Notes: generated by a model not told the origin, from the letters alone. 64,000 nt of DNA from Pseudoalteromonas sp. CO133X (GCA_004208945.1 SGPE01000029.1:186001-250000), one strand, 5' to 3'; counted from the first letter of the stretch, positions 52,190 through 62,681 are shown. Numbers and translations: made by a program.

Positions 52190-52663
52190 ATGGCAAAAGA
52201 TAGGTATGCGCCTAAAGCGCTGGGCGATATTATGGCAGGGCTCAATAGCCGGCTTGCGTCCTATGCAGGTAAAGCGCAAGGGCTATCGAGTCAACAAGCA
52301 ATACTGGATGACTTTTTAGGCGAAACATTATCAAAAAAATGCCGAGTGAGTAATTATCGTGACGGCACTTTGATGATTGAGGCGGTCTCTGCCCCGATTG
52401 CGCTGCGCTTAAATTATTTAAAAATGGACATGCTTTCGCACTTTCGAAAGGCAGGCATGGCTGAACTCGGACAAATTAAAATTACTGCTAACCCACAAGC
52501 AACCCAGCGTTTGTCAGCGAAATCAGAACAAGATAAAAAACCAGTTACAAAACGTCAAATGAGCGAGCAAACAGCCGATTACCTCAGCGCCATCGCCGCA
52601 GATGCACCACCGTCGTTAAAAGCGAAGTTAGAGCGTTTAGCGCAACATGGTCGTAAGAAGTAA
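52190..52663 (+). CDS. dciA: DciA-family (DUF721) helicase-loading protein
   Basis: This 157-residue DUF721 protein has a KH-like fold N-terminal domain (IMAGLNSRLASYAGKA onward, then a YRDGTLMIEAVSAPIALRL segment) and a basic, disordered C-terminus. DciA loads the replicative helicase DnaB in bacteria lacking DnaC. It sits just upstream of secA, a conserved location in gammaproteobacteria. There is no strong ribosome binding site before the ATG at 52190. The gene ends shortly before a copy of the dispersed palindromic repeat. Confidence 0.82.
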   Translation: MAKDRYAPKALGDIMAGLNSRLASYAGKAQGLSSQQAILDDFLGETLSKKCRVSNYRDGTLMIEAVSAPIALRLNYLKMDMLSHFRKAGMAELGQIKITANPQATQRLSAKSEQDKKPVTKRQMSEQTADYLSAIAADAPPSLKAKLERLAQHGRKK

Positions 52664-52666
52664 CGT

Positions 52667-52735
52667 GTAGGCGTGAAATTTATTTCACACGAGGGCTGCG
52701 GTTTACTTGAATTCAAAGTGTGCCTCGCAAGCATA
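52667..52735 (-). repeat. Single copy of the dispersed palindromic repeat
   Basis: On the minus strand this reads as the GTGTGAAATAAATTTCACGC palindrome followed by CTAC, the same core as in the array at 2213-2579. It lies 4 bases after the dciA stop; the other half of the unit is degenerate. Confidence 0.75.
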
Positions 52736-53072
52736 GGGCCCGCAGATTCGCCTTTTTTCTTTCCTGATCTTGATTTTATTTCGATTGTCGCCATATCTAC
52801 TCAGTGATTTAATTTTTACGCATTAGATCAAAGATTACGGCTAATTTTTAAATTTTCTTGCTGAAAATCCATATCTTCACACACAGAAGGTTTGATGTTG
52901 CGCAGACTCTGGTATGATAGCGCACGAAATAAGCTGTGTTTTAAACAGCGTACTGATAAATTGTTAATTAATATGCCCTACATCATGAGCATAAGCGCAT
53001 ATTAATTATCAATTAAAGAAAGTGGGTTAGCTAACGACTAGCTAACAAAGAATATATTGTAACGGTTTTATC
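52736..53072 (+). promoter_or_regulatory. secA promoter and leader region
   Basis: An extended -10 box TGGTATGAT (52910-52918) lies about 155 bp before secA, with a weak TTTGAT-like -35 at 52891. Just before the start codon is the hairpin GTTAGC-N9-GCTAAC (53026-53046), close to where ribosomes bind, and no clear Shine-Dalgarno sequence follows. No secM-like gene is visible. The leader hairpin might control secA translation. Confidence 0.45.
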
Positions 53073-55781
53073 ATGATATCTAATTTATTTACCAAGATTT
53101 TTGGTAGTCGCAATGACCGCACTATTAAAAACCTAAGAAAGACGGTCGCACTGATCAATGCGCTTGAAACGCAATTAGAAGCGCTTTCTGATGAAGATCT
53201 AAAAGCAAAAACAGCAGAATTTAGAGAGCGTTACGATAACGGACAAAGCCTAGATGATATCTTACCAGAAGCATTTGCTGTGGTACGTGAAGCATCTAAG
53301 CGTGTGAACGGCATGCGTCACTTCGACGTACAGCTACTTGGTGGCATGGTTTTACATCAAGGTCGCATCGCAGAGATGCGTACCGGTGAAGGTAAAACAC
53401 TAACAGCAACATTACCTGCCTACCTTCGTGGTTTAACAGGTAAAGGTGTTCACGTAATTACCGTGAATGACTACCTTGCAAAACGTGACGCCGAAACTAA
53501 CCGCCCATTATTTGAATTCTTAGGCCTTACAGTAGGCTGTAACGTACCGGGTATGATGCCACAGCAAAAGAAAATCGCTTACGCTGCAGATATCACTTAC
53601 GGTACTAATAACGAATTTGGCTTTGATTATCTTCGCGATAACATGGCATTTAGCATCGAAGAGCGTGTACAACGCCCACTTTACTACGCGGTAGTGGATG
53701 AGGTGGATTCAATCCTAATCGATGAAGCGCGTACGCCGCTTATTATCTCAGGCCCTGCTGAAGACAGCTCTGAGCTGTACATCGAAATCAATAAAATTGT
53801 GCCTGAGCTTGAGCTACAAGAAAAAGAGGATGAAGAAGGCGTTGAAGGTGATGGCGACTTCACTATCGATGAAAAGTCTAAGCAAGTTCACTTAACTGAA
53901 CGTGGTCAAATTAAAGTTGAAGAGCTATTAATTGAGCGCGGCTTAATCGAAGAAGGTGATTCACTTTATTCAGCTTCAAGCATCACATTATTAAGTCATG
54001 TGTATGCGGCGCTTCGTGCTCACAAACTGTATCAAAAAGACGTTGATTATGTTGTTAAAGAAAACGAAGTTATCATCGTAGATGAGCACACAGGCCGTAC
54101 AATGGAAGGTCGCCGTTGGTCAGAAGGTTTACACCAAGCTGTTGAAGCAAAAGAAGGTGTACGCATTCAAAACGAAAACCAAACATTGGCATCAATCACA
54201 TTCCAAAACTACTTCCGTTTATACGACACATTAGCGGGTATGACAGGTACAGCAGACACAGAAGCGTTTGAGTTCCAGTCTATCTACGGTTTAGACACAG
54301 TTGTAATGCCAACTAATAAACCGATGATCCGTGACGATCGTGCTGATCTTGTTTACCTTACACAAGAAGAAAAGTACGAAGCAATCCTTGCTGATATCAA
54401 AGATTGTCAAGAGCGCGGTCAACCGGTACTTGTGGGTACTATTTCTATCGAAAGTTCTGAGTACTTATCGCAATTCTTACGTAAAGAAAAAATTAAGCAC
54501 AACGTACTTAATGCGAAATTCCATGCGCAAGAAGCAGACATCGTTGCTGACGCGGGCTTACCTGGCACAGTAACCATTGCAACTAACATGGCCGGTCGTG
54601 GTACCGATATCGTGTTAGGTGGTAACTGGCAAAGTGAGGTTGAAAAGCTTGAAGAGCCAACGGATGAGCAAATCAAAGCGATTAAAGAAGCGTGGCAAAA
54701 ACGTCACGACGCGGTAATCGAAGCGGGTGGCTTACATATCATTGGTACTGAGCGTCACGAATCTCGCCGTATCGATAACCAGTTACGTGGCCGTTCGGGT
54801 CGTCAAGGTGATGCCGGTTCAAGCCGTTTCTACTTATCAATGGATGACGCGTTAATGCGTATCTTTGCTGGTGAGCGCATGACGAACATGATGCGTAAGC
54901 TAGGTATGCAACGCGGTGAAGCGATTGAGCACCCTTGGGTTAACCGTGCAATCGAAAACGCACAACGTAAAGTTGAAGCGCGTAACTTCGATGTTCGTAA
55001 GCAATTACTTGAGTACGATGATGTAGCAAACGACCAACGTCGTGTTGTTTACTCACAACGTAATGAGCTACTTGAAGAAGGCGATATTTCAGAAACTATT
55101 ACTGCAATTCGCGGCGATGTGCTAAACGGTACGATTGACCAATATATTGCACCACAAAGTCTAGCTGAAATGTGGGATATTCCAGGCCTAGAAGAGCGCT
55201 TAAAGCAGGATTTCTTAATCGAGCTACCTATTGCACAATGGTTAGCTGATGATAATAAACTGTACGAAGAAAAACTTCGTGAGCGCATTGAAGAAGCGGT
55301 TGAGCAAGCATATAAGCAAAAAGAAGAGATGGTAGGTGAGTCTGTCCTACGTCAATTCGAAAAAGCGATTATGCTACAAAGCCTAGACCAGCACTGGAAA
55401 GATCACTTGGCAGCGATGGATCACCTTCGTCAAGGTATTCACTTACGTGGCTATGCACAGAAGAATCCGAAGCAAGAATATAAGCGTGAGTCGTTCGAGC
55501 TATTCTCTGAAATGCTTGAAAACTTAAAAGTCGACGTTGTCGGTATTTTGAGTAAAGTACAAGTTCGCGCTGAAGAAGATGTTGAGAAAGTTGAAGAGCA
55601 ACATCGTAAGAGCGAAAATGCACCGCGTGAATACCAGCACGAAGAGGCAGAGCACCTTGGTGGCGAAACACCACAAGATGCTGTGGTTAGCCATCGTGCA
55701 GAACCAAAAGTCGGTCGTAATGAACCGTGTCCTTGTGGTTCAGGTCAAAAATTCAAACAGTGTTGTGGTAAATTAAAGTAA
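53073..55781 (+). CDS. secA: Preprotein translocase ATPase SecA
   Basis: This is the motor ATPase of the Sec pathway, driving unfolded preproteins through SecYEG. Its 902 residues match E. coli SecA (901). Visible elements are Walker A MRTGEGKT near 102-109, the [24 protein letters not shown]-box region near 209-228, the preprotein cross-linking domain, [17 protein letters not shown] in the second nucleotide-binding fold and the C-terminal zinc element [13 protein letters not shown]. The leader carries a hairpin close to the start, but no secM-like regulator. A terminator closes the gene. Confidence 0.98.
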   Translation: MISNLFTKIFGSRNDRTIKNLRKTVALINALETQLEALSDEDLKAKTAEFRERYDNGQSLDDILPEAFAVVREASKRVNGMRHFDVQLLGGMVLHQGRIAEMRTGEGKTLTATLPAYLRGLTGKGVHVITVNDYLAKRDAETNRPLFEFLGLTVGCNVPGMMPQQKKIAYAADITYGTNNEFGFDYLRDNMAFSIEERVQRPLYYAVVDEVDSILIDEARTPLIISGPAEDSSELYIEINKIVPELELQEKEDEEGVEGDGDFTIDEKSKQVHLTERGQIKVEELLIERGLIEEGDSLYSASSITLLSHVYAALRAHKLYQKDVDYVVKENEVIIVDEHTGRTMEGRRWSEGLHQAVEAKEGVRIQNENQTLASITFQNYFRLYDTLAGMTGTADTEAFEFQSIYGLDTVVMPTNKPMIRDDRADLVYLTQEEKYEAILADIKDCQERGQPVLVGTISIESSEYLSQFLRKEKIKHNVLNAKFHAQEADIVADAGLPGTVTIATNMAGRGTDIVLGGNWQSEVEKLEEPTDEQIKAIKEAWQKRHDAVIEAGGLHIIGTERHESRRIDNQLRGRSGRQGDAGSSRFYLSMDDALMRIFAGERMTNMMRKLGMQRGEAIEHPWVNRAIENAQRKVEARNFDVRKQLLEYDDVANDQRRVVYSQRNELLEEGDISETITAIRGDVLNGTIDQYIAPQSLAEMWDIPGLEERLKQDFLIELPIAQWLADDNKLYEEKLRERIEEAVEQAYKQKEEMVGESVLRQFEKAIMLQSLDQHWKDHLAAMDHLRQGIHLRGYAQKNPKQEYKRESFELFSEMLENLKVDVVGILSKVQVRAEEDVEKVEEQHRKSENAPREYQHEEAEHLGGETPQDAVVSHRAEPKVGRNEPCPCGSGQKFKQCCGKLK

Positions 55782-55796
55782 CCTAAGCATTGGGAT

Positions 55797-55824
55797 AAAA
55801 AGCGACGCTTGCGTCGCTTTTTTT
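55797..55824 (+). terminator. Rho-independent terminator after secA
   Basis: AAGCGACGC-tt-GCGTCGCTT forms a 9-bp stem followed by five or more T residues. mutT begins about 20 bases later. Confidence 0.92.
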
Positions 55825-55843
55825 ATGATTGAGGAAATATAAA

Positions 55844-56245
55844 ATGACTAAAAAAATAGTGCATGTTGCAGTAGGCGTTATTTATAAAGATCAGCAGCTA
55901 TTTATCTGTAAACGTCCAGATGACAAACACCAAGGCGGCTTGTGGGAATTCCCAGGCGGTAAGGTAGAGCAGGGCGAAAGCGTATTTACAGCGCTACAGC
56001 GCGAGTTACTAGAAGAAGTAAATCTAACCGTTAATGGCAGTGAAGAGCTAATCGTGATCGAACATGACTACGGCGATAAATGCGTACGCTTAGATGTGCA
56101 TATTGTTGACGACTTCACAGGCACTGCTCATGGCGCTGAGGGGCAACAAGGTAAGTGGGTAGCAATTAATGAACTTGATACTTATGCTTTTCCTGCTGCC
56201 AATGTAGAAATAGTTGAAAAGATAAAGCAAAAATATGCGCTTTAA
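55844..56245 (+). CDS. mutT: 8-oxo-dGTP diphosphatase MutT
   Basis: This Nudix hydrolase of 133 residues removes oxidised 8-oxo-dGTP from the nucleotide pool. The Nudix box GGKVEQGESVFTALQRELLEEV carries the Mg-binding RExxEE residues. The ATG at 55844 starts MTKKIVHVAVGVIY, close to the E. coli N-terminus; an upstream TTG lies beside the secA terminator. The secA-mutT order is common in gammaproteobacteria. Confidence 0.94.
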   Translation: MTKKIVHVAVGVIYKDQQLFICKRPDDKHQGGLWEFPGGKVEQGESVFTALQRELLEEVNLTVNGSEELIVIEHDYGDKCVRLDVHIVDDFTGTAHGAEGQQGKWVAINELDTYAFPAANVEIVEKIKQKYAL

Positions 56246-56257
56246 ATCTAGATGAAG

Positions 56258-56330
56258 GCGCGAAGTTTCCTTCGCGCAAAGATTATAGTTTGTGTGATGT
56301 TGAAAACGCGCCCTGCAAGCCATTGTCCGC
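56258..56330 (-). repeat. Dispersed palindromic repeat copy
   Basis: GCGCGAAG-tttc-CTTCGCGC (56258-56277) is followed on the plus strand by sequence that, read on the minus strand, matches the CTTGCA-GGCGCGTTTT part of the 81-bp unit at 2213-2579. It thus forms a complete inverted copy just after mutT. Confidence 0.75.
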
Positions 56331-56531
56331 TTGGTGGTGTGTAATTCCCTCTTTCTCTATCAAAAGTGCTGAGATAAAATAAAATTACACTAAATAGCGT
56401 ATGATAAATATATTCTAATATTATATGCCTTACTTGTTTACGGTATCATAGCTTCTCTATTCAGTGTTTTTTGACCTACACTTTTGTTTTTTGTCAGCGT
56501 TTAGTGCTGAACCTCTTTTTTAAGGTTAACA

Positions 56532-57536
56532 ATGAAATATTTAGTCACCGGAGCCGCGGGTTTTATTGGTGCTGCGACGTGCCAAAGACTATTGACCGCA
56601 GGGCATGATGTTATAGGTATCGATAATTTAAATGATTATTACGATGTTAACTTAAAACTGGCTCGATTGGCTCAATTTGAATCTCATGAGCGCTTTTCTT
56701 TTAAAAAGCTTGATATAGCGAATCGCGTTGAAATGGCTGAGTTATTCGAAGTAGGAAAGTTTGAACGCGTTATTCACTTGGCTGCTCAAGCTGGTGTACG
56801 TTATTCGATTGAAAACCCTGATTCATACGCTGATTCAAACTTAGTTGGACACTTAAATATTTTAGAGGGATGTCGCCATAACAAGGTAGCACATTTAGTG
56901 TATGCGTCTTCTAGTTCTGTATATGGTTTAAATGAAAAAACACCATTTGAAACAAAAGATAGCGTTGATCATCCTGTGTCATTTTATGCGGCAACTAAAA
57001 AGGCGAATGAGTTAATGGCGCATAGTTACTCGCATTTATATGATTTACCCACCACAGGGTTACGCTTTTTCACTGTGTACGGCCCATGGGGTCGCCCAGA
57101 TATGGCGCCTTTTATTTTTACTAAAAAGATGCTTGCAGGTGAAGCGATAGATATCAATAACAATGGCGATATGTGGCGCGATTTTACTTATATTGATGAT
57201 ATCGTTGAGGGCGTTATTAGGGCGGCAGATGCTATTCCACAGCGTGATGAACACTGGCGAGTAGAAACGGGGTCACCTTCGACAAGTTCTGCTCCGTACC
57301 GTGTTTATAACATTGGTCATGGTAGCCCTATAAATCTAATGAAGTTTATTGAAGCAATCGAGTCTGAGCTGGGTATTGAAGCAAAGAAAAACTTCCGAGA
57401 AATGCAACCGGGTGATGTTTATAAAACGTTTGCAGATACCCAAGACTTATTTGCTGCAACAGGTTACAAACCAGCTATTGGTTTAGAAGAGGGTGTAACA
57501 AAGTTGGTTACTTGGTATAAATCATTTTATAGCTAA
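56532..57536 (+). CDS. UDP-glucuronate 4-epimerase (CapI/LpsL-like)
   Basis: This extended-SDR nucleotide-sugar epimerase has 334 residues. It has the motif GAAGFIGAA at 7-15, IDNLNDYYDVNLKLARLAQF typical of UDP-glucuronate epimerases, and catalytic Tyr152/Lys156 in YAATK. It probably interconverts UDP-GlcA and UDP-GalA. With galU and ugd elsewhere in the window this gives a route to UDP-galacturonate for the surface polysaccharide. AAGG precedes the ATG. It stands alone, separated from the main locus by housekeeping genes. Confidence 0.87.
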   Translation: MKYLVTGAAGFIGAATCQRLLTAGHDVIGIDNLNDYYDVNLKLARLAQFESHERFSFKKLDIANRVEMAELFEVGKFERVIHLAAQAGVRYSIENPDSYADSNLVGHLNILEGCRHNKVAHLVYASSSSVYGLNEKTPFETKDSVDHPVSFYAATKKANELMAHSYSHLYDLPTTGLRFFTVYGPWGRPDMAPFIFTKKMLAGEAIDINNNGDMWRDFTYIDDIVEGVIRAADAIPQRDEHWRVETGSPSTSSAPYRVYNIGHGSPINLMKFIEAIESELGIEAKKNFREMQPGDVYKTFADTQDLFAATGYKPAIGLEEGVTKLVTWYKSFYS

Positions 57537-57811
57537 ACTATAAAGCCCAAATACAATAGATGATTGAGCTTCGACCTGCGGATGTTTGTAAGGTAACTAT
57601 TATCTTTATTTAAGTAATTGCGACCTTACAAAATAAGCGTCTATTTGTTTCCCACTATCGCTTAAATATGCGACTCATCGCTTTTGATAAGAATTGTTAC
57701 ATATTCGATTTTATTGTTTTGCTTGAGAGGTTTATGATGGACAAAGCGAAAGACTGCCTATTCGTAGTATTTCGAAGATACCTCTAACTATACGATAAGT
57801 ACGGGAACCTC

Positions 57812-59884
57812 ATGAAAAAAGTAACACTTACCGCGGCAAGTATTGCACTTGCGCTCGGTCTTGTTGGTTGTGGTGAAAAAGAACAAGAAACTAAAGCACC
57901 AGCAACTGCTGCCGTCACTGAAGCAAAAGCGCCTTTAAATTCAGGTATTGAACTGGCGAACATGGATAAGTCTGTTCGCGCACAAGATGACTTTTACTAT
58001 CATGTAAACGGTGAATGGTTAGAAAAAACAGATATTCCAGGTGATAAATCAAACTACGGTTCATTTACTCAGCTTTATGATGATTCGCAAAAAGCGATGA
58101 AAGAAGTACTCGAAAAAGCGGCGGCAAATACCAATGTTAAGCCAGGTTCTGATGAAGCAAAACTCGCTGCATTCTATAACAGTTACATGGATGAAGCTGC
58201 TCGTGAAGCGGCAGGCATCAAGCCATTATCACCAGTACTTGAAAGCGTTGATGCTGTAAAGAGCAAGTCCGATCTTGTTGCTTTAATGGCTGAACTTCGT
58301 ATTAAAGGCGGTAACTTGCCGTTTGGTTGGTACGTAAATAACGACGCAAAAAACTCTAGCGAAAACGCGATGTATGTTTATCAGTCTGGCTTAGGTTTAC
58401 CCGATCGCGACTACTACCTAAAAGATGATGAAAAATTCACAAAAATTCGTGAAGCTTATCAAGCATACGTAACTGCTATCTTAAGCAAAGCGGGTGTCGC
58501 TGATGCAGAATCTGCGGCTAAAGCTATTATTGATCTTGAAACACGTATTGCTGATGCACAGTGGAGCCGAGTAGAAAGTCGTGATGCAACTAAATCTTAC
58601 AACAAGATGAGCGTTGCAGATGCCAACAAACTTACTGGTGACTTTGATTTTGCTGCTTACCTTGATGCGTCAGGCATCAAGACTGAAGATGTCATTGTTC
58701 GCCAACCTAGTTACCTAGAAAAATTTGCAGGTATCTATAGCGATACAGACTTAGCAACTTGGCAGAACTATCTTAAGTTCCACTTTGTTAGTAATTATTC
58801 TGCGTTATTAGATAAAGAGCTCGTTGATCTTAACTTTAATTTCTACAGCACAACACTTCGTGGTGTGACAGAGCAATCACCACTTTGGAAAAAAGCCGTT
58901 GATGCATCAAACGGTGTGTTAGGTGAAATGCTGGGTAAAGTGTACGTTAAAGACAACTTCCCACCTGAAGCGAAAGCACGCATGGAAGAGTTGGTTGATA
59001 ACGTAATCAAAGGTTACGCCGTTGCGATTGAAAACCTTGAATGGATGAGCCCAGAAACAAAAATTGCTGCTAAAGCAAAACTTGATAAGTTCACACCAAA
59101 AATCGGTTACCCAGATAAGTGGAGAGACTACTCAGCACTTGAAATGAAAGGTGATGACTTAGTGGGTAACTACATTCGCCATAGCGAGTGGGAATTTGCA
59201 GATATGACTGCAAAACTAGGTAAGCCTGTTGATCGTTCTGAGTGGCACATGACACCGCAAACAGTAAACGCTTACTACAACCCTGTGAACAATGAAATTG
59301 TATTCCCTGCGGCTATTTTACAACCACCATTCTTTAACTTAGAAGCAGATGATGCTGTTAACTATGGTGCAATTGGTGCGGTAATTGGTCACGAGCTAGG
59401 TCATGGTTTTGATGACCAAGGTGCGAAGTACGATGGTGACGGTAACTTACGTAACTGGTGGAGCGAATCAGACCTTGAACAGTTTGAAGAGCGCACCGGC
59501 CAGTTAGTTGCTCAGTACAATGAATATAAGCCATTTGAAGATGCTAGCGTAAATGGTGAGCTTACACTTGGTGAAAACATTGGTGACTTAGGCGGTCTAA
59601 CAGTTGCCTATACTGCTTATCAATTATCACTGGGTGATGAAAAAGCGCCTATCATTGATGGTTACACAGGTGATCAGCGTTTCTTTATGGGATGGTCACA
59701 AATTTGGCGTCGTAAATACCGTGACGAAGAGTTACGTAACCGCCTAATGACAGATCCACATTCACCAAGCCATTACCGTGTAATCGGTATTCTTTCAAAC
59801 ATGCCAGAGTTCTATCAGGCGTTTGATGTAAAAGAAGGCGACAAGATGTATATCAAACCAGAAGATCGCGTAAAAATCTGGTAA
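57812..59884 (+). CDS. M13 family zinc metallopeptidase lipoprotein
   Basis: This neprilysin-like (PepO) endopeptidase has 690 residues. It begins with a lipoprotein signal, ALALGLVGCGEK, lipidated at Cys20. The zinc site is HELGH at 527-531, with third ligand Glu588 in ENIGDLGG. The substrate-binding NAYYNPVNNEIVFPAAIL lies near 487-504. It likely degrades oligopeptides in the periplasm or at the outer membrane. It is flanked by its own leader region and a terminator. Confidence 0.93.
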   Translation: MKKVTLTAASIALALGLVGCGEKEQETKAPATAAVTEAKAPLNSGIELANMDKSVRAQDDFYYHVNGEWLEKTDIPGDKSNYGSFTQLYDDSQKAMKEVLEKAAANTNVKPGSDEAKLAAFYNSYMDEAAREAAGIKPLSPVLESVDAVKSKSDLVALMAELRIKGGNLPFGWYVNNDAKNSSENAMYVYQSGLGLPDRDYYLKDDEKFTKIREAYQAYVTAILSKAGVADAESAAKAIIDLETRIADAQWSRVESRDATKSYNKMSVADANKLTGDFDFAAYLDASGIKTEDVIVRQPSYLEKFAGIYSDTDLATWQNYLKFHFVSNYSALLDKELVDLNFNFYSTTLRGVTEQSPLWKKAVDASNGVLGEMLGKVYVKDNFPPEAKARMEELVDNVIKGYAVAIENLEWMSPETKIAAKAKLDKFTPKIGYPDKWRDYSALEMKGDDLVGNYIRHSEWEFADMTAKLGKPVDRSEWHMTPQTVNAYYNPVNNEIVFPAAILQPPFFNLEADDAVNYGAIGAVIGHELGHGFDDQGAKYDGDGNLRNWWSESDLEQFEERTGQLVAQYNEYKPFEDASVNGELTLGENIGDLGGLTVAYTAYQLSLGDEKAPIIDGYTGDQRFFMGWSQIWRRKYRDEELRNRLMTDPHSPSHYRVIGILSNMPEFYQAFDVKEGDKMYIKPEDRVKIW

Positions 59885-59904
59885 TTGATTATTGATTTAA
59901 AAAA

Positions 59905-59933
59905 GCTCTGAGTGAACGCTCAGAGCCTTTTTT
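59905..59933. terminator. Bidirectional terminator between M13 peptidase and darP
   Basis: GCTCTGAG-N6-CTCAGAGC forms an 8-bp stem followed by CTTTTTT on the plus strand; A-rich sequence on the left side gives a T-run when read on the minus strand, so it can serve both converging genes. Confidence 0.9.
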
Positions 59934-60029
59934 GTATATGTTTTATTTTTCAGGAAGCATTTCAACGCAGGAATGGCTGTAAAAATCCGTACCATTTACA
60001 TCAAGCGGCTTTCAGTTTATTAAAATAAT

Positions 60030-60551
60030 TTAAACCATAATCGCATCTTTCAGATACTGGAATAATTCTTTGTAACTCTTAGCTGGTTTTTCTGCTTTTA
60101 CTTCTTTGGCAGCGCCGCGCACTAACTGGCGCATTTTTTGGCGCTCAAGTGCTGGATATTGCTCAATAGTTGGATTAATTAAGTCGTCACCTTGCTTGAT
60201 TAAATCATCTCGAAGCTTTTCGATTTTATTCATTAATACATCAGCTTGGTTATTTTTGTTCAGCATGATGTCGATCATGGCCTGAATTTCGTCCACGTTT
60301 TCTGTGGTACGTAATACTTTTGCGATGTAGTTTAAGTTACGGCGGTAAGCATCACTTTTATCACTGACCTTATCAGAAACAACTAACGCTTCTTTTAAAT
60401 CGTGATTGAGCGGTAAACGATCACGTTGCTTTTTCGGCATTTTTGCGATTTCAGCACCCAGACCATGATATTGCATGGCTTCACGTTTTAATTCGCTTTT
60501 TGATACGTAAATAATTTCTTCTTCGATAAGTGGCTTTTTCTTCTTCGCCAT
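60030..60551 (-). CDS. darP: Ribosome biogenesis factor DarP (YjgA, DUF615)
   Basis: This 173-residue helical, highly charged protein matches DarP/YjgA, a late 50S-subunit assembly factor. The IIYVSKSELKREAMQYHGLG pattern near the N-terminus, RRNLNYIAKVLR in the middle and YKELFQYLKDAI at the end correspond to E. coli DarP. The ATG at 60551 (MAKKKK) was chosen; a start four codons upstream is possible. It is divergent from pmbA, the usual partner arrangement. Confidence 0.9.
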   Translation of the reverse strand: MAKKKKPLIEEEIIYVSKSELKREAMQYHGLGAEIAKMPKKQRDRLPLNHDLKEALVVSDKVSDKSDAYRRNLNYIAKVLRTTENVDEIQAMIDIMLNKNNQADVLMNKIEKLRDDLIKQGDDLINPTIEQYPALERQKMRQLVRGAAKEVKAEKPAKSYKELFQYLKDAIMV

Positions 60552-60688
60552 AAGGATGCTCATTCAGTAAACTTAACTATTCGCTATTATACGTCATTTA
60601 GTTAATGATTAATATTAGCTGATGCACGTCTCGCAGTGTGTTAGCATTCGTTACACTATAAAAAATAGCAGAACCTAGGACACACAAG

Positions 60689-62026
60689 ATGAAAGATCCT
60701 ATTTATCAACACATTTCTGAAGTTAAAGACGCGGTCAGCGAAGTACTCGAACATGCAAAAAAGCTCGGTGCAACAGCAGCAGAAGCGGCGATGTCGAGCA
60801 CGTCAGGTTTGTCTGTCAGTACACGCATGGGCGAAGTTGAAACAATAGAGTTTAACCAAGACGGTGGCTTAGGTATCAGTGTTTATGTGGGTAATAACAA
60901 AGGCTCTGCTTCAACGGCCGACTTAAACCCTAAAACATTACGTACAGTGGTCGAAAAAGCCATTGATATCGCAAAATTTACTTCTGACGATCCATACAAT
61001 GGAATCGCTGATAAAGAGCTACTTGAGTTTGCGCCGCTCGATTTAGATTTATACCACCCGTGGGAGGTAAGCCCAGAGCAAGGTATTGAACTTTGTCATC
61101 AAGCAGAACAGGCGGCACTAAACGCCGATGAGCGTATTGTAAATTCAGACGGTGCAAGTTTTTCTTCTCACCAAGGTTTACGTGTTTATGGTAACAGCCA
61201 TGGCATGATTGCAGGTTACCCGCGTACGCGTCATAGCATTAGCACTATGGTGATTGGTAAAGAAGGCGAGCAAATGCAGCGCGATTCTGCCTATACCGTA
61301 GCGCGCCATAAAGATGATTTAAATGACGCTGCAAAAGTGGGTCTAGAAGCAGCAACAGAAACCTTGGCTAAACTTAATAGCCAAAAGCTCGGTACCATGA
61401 AAGTGCCTGTTATTTTTAGAGCGGATATTGCCAATTCATTATTCGGCCATTTAGTGTCGGCGATTGGCGGTGGTGCGCTTTATCGTAAATCGAGTTTCTT
61501 GCTTGATAGTTTAGGAACTAAAGTATTTAGCAATTGTGTGAATATCTCTGAGCGCCCGCATTTATTAAAAGGTTTAGCATCTTCGCCGTTTGATGTTGAA
61601 GGTTTAAAAACCGTCGATCGTGAAATTATTCAAGGCGGTGAGCTGCAAACTTACCTGTTAGCAAGCTATGCAGCGCGTAAACTATCGATGGCACCAACGG
61701 GTCATGCTGGTGGTATTCATAACTGGCTAGTTGAACAAACCCATGCCGATTTGAAAGCGCTATTAAAAACCATGGGCACAGGCTTATTGGTAACTGAACT
61801 TATGGGTCAAGGTGTGAACACGGTGACTGGTGATTACTCACGTGGCGCAGCGGGTTTCTGGGTTGAGAATGGTGAAATCCAATATCCTGTAAGTGAAATC
61901 ACAATTGCTGGTAACTTAAAAGATATGTTTAAAGCGGTCGTTGGCTTAGGTGGTGACATTGAGCGTCGTGGCGGTATTCAAACAGGCTCTGTATTAATTG
62001 AACAAATGCAGGTTGCGGGTAGTTAA
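60689..62026 (+). CDS. pmbA: Metalloprotease PmbA (TldE)
   Basis: This TldD/PmbA-family protein has 445 residues and pairs with TldD in a protease that matures microcins and degrades antitoxins. The N-terminal region has TSGLSVSTRMGEVETIEFNQ, and the conserved GGALYRKSSFLLDSLGTKVF segment lies near 265-284. The C-terminal YSRGAAGFWVENGEIQYPV is family-typical. PmbA itself lacks the HExxxH of TldD, as here. It is divergent from darP. Confidence 0.95.
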   Translation: MKDPIYQHISEVKDAVSEVLEHAKKLGATAAEAAMSSTSGLSVSTRMGEVETIEFNQDGGLGISVYVGNNKGSASTADLNPKTLRTVVEKAIDIAKFTSDDPYNGIADKELLEFAPLDLDLYHPWEVSPEQGIELCHQAEQAALNADERIVNSDGASFSSHQGLRVYGNSHGMIAGYPRTRHSISTMVIGKEGEQMQRDSAYTVARHKDDLNDAAKVGLEAATETLAKLNSQKLGTMKVPVIFRADIANSLFGHLVSAIGGGALYRKSSFLLDSLGTKVFSNCVNISERPHLLKGLASSPFDVEGLKTVDREIIQGGELQTYLLASYAARKLSMAPTGHAGGIHNWLVEQTHADLKALLKTMGTGLLVTELMGQGVNTVTGDYSRGAAGFWVENGEIQYPVSEITIAGNLKDMFKAVVGLGGDIERRGGIQTGSVLIEQMQVAGS

Positions 62027-62053
62027 TTCATCAATAACTAATCATTTTTTAAG

Positions 62054-62078
62054 AGCCTCACTTTAGTGGGGCTTTTTT
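62054..62078 (+). terminator. Rho-independent terminator after pmbA
   Basis: AGCCTCAC-ttta-GTGGGGCT forms an 8-bp stem (one G-T pair) followed by TTTTT, 27 bases after the stop. Confidence 0.88.
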
Positions 62079-62156
62079 ATTTGAAAAAACGCTTTACCTA
62101 AACTTAACTTGAGGTTTTATCTTGATGGCAGTTTAAAAATAAAAAGGAAAACTACC

Positions 62157-62573
62157 ATGTATTTAGAACACGTAAACCTTGTTGTTAGTAATGTTGATGC
62201 CATGCTGCACTTTTATAAAGTCGCATTCCCGCACTGGCGTGTGCGTAGTCAAGGTGACAGCACATGGTCTGGAAAACCACGCAAATGGCTGCACTTTGGT
62301 GATGATTACCAATACCTTGCATTAAGTGATAACGGTGAAGATGAAAATCGTGATTTAGCGGGTCATCAAGTTGGCCTTGCCCATTTTGCTTATGTAACAA
62401 ACGACATTAATGCCGTCATTGAACGTCTTGTTTCAGCCGGTTATGAAATTGATAAACACGGCCCAGAAAATCCATACCGTAAAAATGTTTATTTTATCGA
62501 CCCCGCAGGTTTTGAAGTGGAGTTTGTAGAATATTTCAGTGATATTCCAAGTGAAAGGAATAATGATCTTTGA
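62157..62573 (+). CDS. VOC-family protein (glyoxalase/dioxygenase fold)
   Basis: This 138-residue protein has the paired beta-alpha-beta-beta-beta modules of the vicinal oxygen chelate superfamily. It starts MYLEHVNLVVSNV, with likely metal ligands His4-or-5 and later HFAYV and FEVEFVEY. Functions in this family range from glyoxalase to antibiotic resistance, so none is assigned. AAGGAAA before the ATG at 62157 decides the start. It lies between the pmbA terminator and another repeat copy. Confidence 0.78.
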   Translation: MYLEHVNLVVSNVDAMLHFYKVAFPHWRVRSQGDSTWSGKPRKWLHFGDDYQYLALSDNGEDENRDLAGHQVGLAHFAYVTNDINAVIERLVSAGYEIDKHGPENPYRKNVYFIDPAGFEVEFVEYFSDIPSERNNDL

Positions 62574-62576
62574 TCT

Positions 62577-62666
62577 CGCCGTGAAATTCATTTCGCGCGG
62601 TAGTTGTAGCAGCAGGTTTACCACGCGTCATTTGTTACCTATTGCGCGATGTAAAATCGCGCCTAC
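62577..62666. repeat. Dispersed palindromic repeat, variant copies
   Basis: CGTGAAATTCATTTCGCG (near 62579) and GCGCGAT-gtaaa-ATCGCGC followed by CTAC (62644-62666) are variants of the family seen at 2213 and 5401. They lie in the gap between two convergent genes. Confidence 0.75.
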
Positions 62667-62681
62667 AATATCTCGCAACTT

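Noticed and set aside
52973..53005. Ten-codon ORF upstream of secA as a SecM-like leader peptide
   Set aside because: It has no ribosome binding site, no signal segment and no arrest motif; the leader is too short.
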